From JBATTK01 sp049670505 (GTDB lineage Bacteria > Bacteroidota > Bacteroidia > Flavobacteriales > Flavobacteriaceae): a stretch of 6,357 nt of DNA. The translations under genes and the position numbers were made by a program. The notes under the pieces are model-generated. The model made no database searches. It was not told the DNA's origin and saw nothing but the letters and a program-made list of their open reading frames with translations. Of the stretch, positions 5,770 to 6,357 are shown piece by piece; the first letter of the stretch is position 1, and each line of letters opens with the position of its first letter. The DNA lies in the NCBI GenBank assembly GCA_049670505.1, contig JBATTK010000161.1, positions 1-6,357 on the forward strand, in the 5' to 3' direction.

Positions 5770-5860
5770 TTGTTAAATAATTATTAAATCTAGAGAATAA
5801 TCTTACAGATCATAATTTTGGATAGTTCATATTATATCGACCCTTAGTGTATTTGGAAAA
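5770..5860 (-). repeat. Copy 2 of the precursor-upstream block, probable regulatory region
   Basis: This stretch lies upstream of the precursor start on the minus strand and matches 1021-1110 in the same orientation. The best part is 5795-5843 against 1042-1090. Conservation of noncoding sequence at this spot, while the flanks differ, suggests a promoter, operator or untranslated leader shared by paralogous precursor genes. I could not assign -33 and -7 boxes with confidence. Confidence 0.65.
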
Positions 5861-6155
5861 AGTTTTGCAAATTACTAAGTAGCAGTGAACTAACAATGTG
5901 ATGATTTTGAGATGCACAACTTTCAAAAAGGTTATGGGGATATTGTACCTATTCTAGAAAGACAATACTAAATGGACCTATTAAAAAAATAGGAGAAACT
6001 ATAAAAACAAAAGAAATCAAGAAAACATACAGAAATAGTGTTTCCTATAAGAAGAAGAAGAAGAACTACTCCAAAACCCAGTGAGTTCAATATAATGTAA
6101 CTTCTAGGGTATCATAGTAAGTGGTGAATCCATTACATTTATTTATGCAAAACAA
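5860..6155. other. Region with no convincing gene
   Basis: No ORF here has a credible start and family resemblance. On the plus strand a short open stretch ends in a 19-codon run from ATG at 5912 (MHNFQKGYGDIVPILERQY then TAA). It looks protein-like and may be the tail of a lost gene, but a stop codon closes it off six codons upstream of that ATG. A 6-bp stem cctatt/aatagg (5977-5982 with 5988-5993) and five AAG units (6049-6063) are the only other patterns. The region lies between the upstream side of the precursor gene and the 3' end of the right-edge gene, and may hold the precursor's distal regulatory sequence. Confidence 0.4.
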
Positions 6156-6184
6156 ATTGAAAACATGCTTATTTAGTTTTCAAT
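6156..6184 (-). terminator. Intrinsic terminator of the right-edge gene
   Basis: A perfect 9-bp inverted repeat (attgaaaac at 6156-6164 with gttttcaat at 6176-6184) flanks an 11-base loop. It starts 18 bases after the stop of the minus-strand gene at the right edge. Read in that gene's direction, it is followed by tttgttttg, a usable U-rich tract. The stem is AT-rich, so it is modest in stability. Confidence 0.55.
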
Positions 6185-6202
6185 ATGTGTTCCTTTATTA
6201 TT

Positions 6203-6357
6203 CTAAAGGCTTTTTGAGGATAATAGTTGCTGCAACACATATTCCATAGGAGCTTTCCAGTTCCCATCCCTTTTCAAATAACCGTTGCTATCCTTTTGTA
6301 AAAACTGGCCGTCCGAGAAATTAGCCTCGTATTTTTCAACATTGTTTTCGGGGTCAT
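6203..6357 (-). CDS. Unidentified protein, C-terminal 50 codons (partial at right edge)
   Basis: A minus-strand frame enters from the right edge and stays open for 50 full codons before TAG at 6203-6205. It reads DPENNVEKYEANFSDGQFLQ, then KDSNGYLKRDGNWKAPMEYV, and ends LQQLLSSKSL. The composition is polar and soluble, with a plausible amphipathic final helix. The frame is credible as coding because it is open to the edge, has a protein-like composition and is followed by a hairpin terminator. I do not recognise the family. It reads in the same direction as the precursor gene but is separated from it by 500 bases and a terminator, so it is probably not cotranscribed. Confidence 0.55.
   Translation of the reverse strand, partial: DPENNVEKYEANFSDGQFLQKDSNGYLKRDGNWKAPMEYVLQQLLSSKSL

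Noticed and set aside
5912..5971. 19-codon plus-strand ORF (MHNFQKGYGDIVPILERQY)
   Set aside because: The sequence looks protein-like, but it lacks precursor features (no leader motif, no Cys, no Gly-Gly) and a stop lies shortly upstream. It may be the tail of a lost gene, but I cannot support a call.

Overview
The window reads as an accessory region of a Bacteroidota genome, probably a flavobacterium or relative. The native genes are AT-rich, their starts lack clear Shine-Dalgarno sequences, and both the mobile elements and the small peptide gene are of types I know from this phylum. This placement is inference, since no rRNA or housekeeping gene is present.

Left third (1-1020): nested, decayed mobile DNA. 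The left edge holds the first 77 codons of an IS110-family transposase on the minus strand. Upstream of it lies about 210 bases of noncoding DNA rich in inverted repeats, the place where IS110 elements encode their bridge RNA. This abuts a GC-rich remnant of an IS4-type element whose transposase (N-terminal DUF4372-like part plus the first catalytic Asp region) carries a frameshift, an in-frame TGA and a 3' truncation.

Middle and right (1021-5702): a compact lanthipeptide-type RiPP locus. It contains a sulfotransferase (minus strand), a divergent full-length LanC cyclase with all the expected zinc and active-site residues, a DUF6734-like protein with glycosyltransferase-A features, a 231-residue protein whose C-terminus looks like a PqqD/RRE-type winged helix, and a convergent 45-codon gene on the minus strand. 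That small gene (5565-5702) encodes a class I-type Bacteroidota lanthipeptide precursor: a Lys-rich start, an LNKRKVSELN leader motif, a Gly-Gly cleavage site and the core SQQSYGQGCGSTFAC. The likely scheme is Ser/Thr dehydration by a LanB that is not in the window, ring closure by LanC, and optional sulfation and/or glycosylation. No dehydratase, protease or transporter is visible here.

A roughly 90-bp AT-rich block just upstream of the precursor gene (5770-5860) recurs in the same orientation at 1021-1110. There its similarity stops exactly where the IS4 remnant begins. This suggests that a second precursor unit once lay there and was destroyed by the insertion.

The right end (5860-6202) has no convincing gene. 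The window closes with the last 50 codons of an unidentified minus-strand gene, followed by a hairpin terminator.
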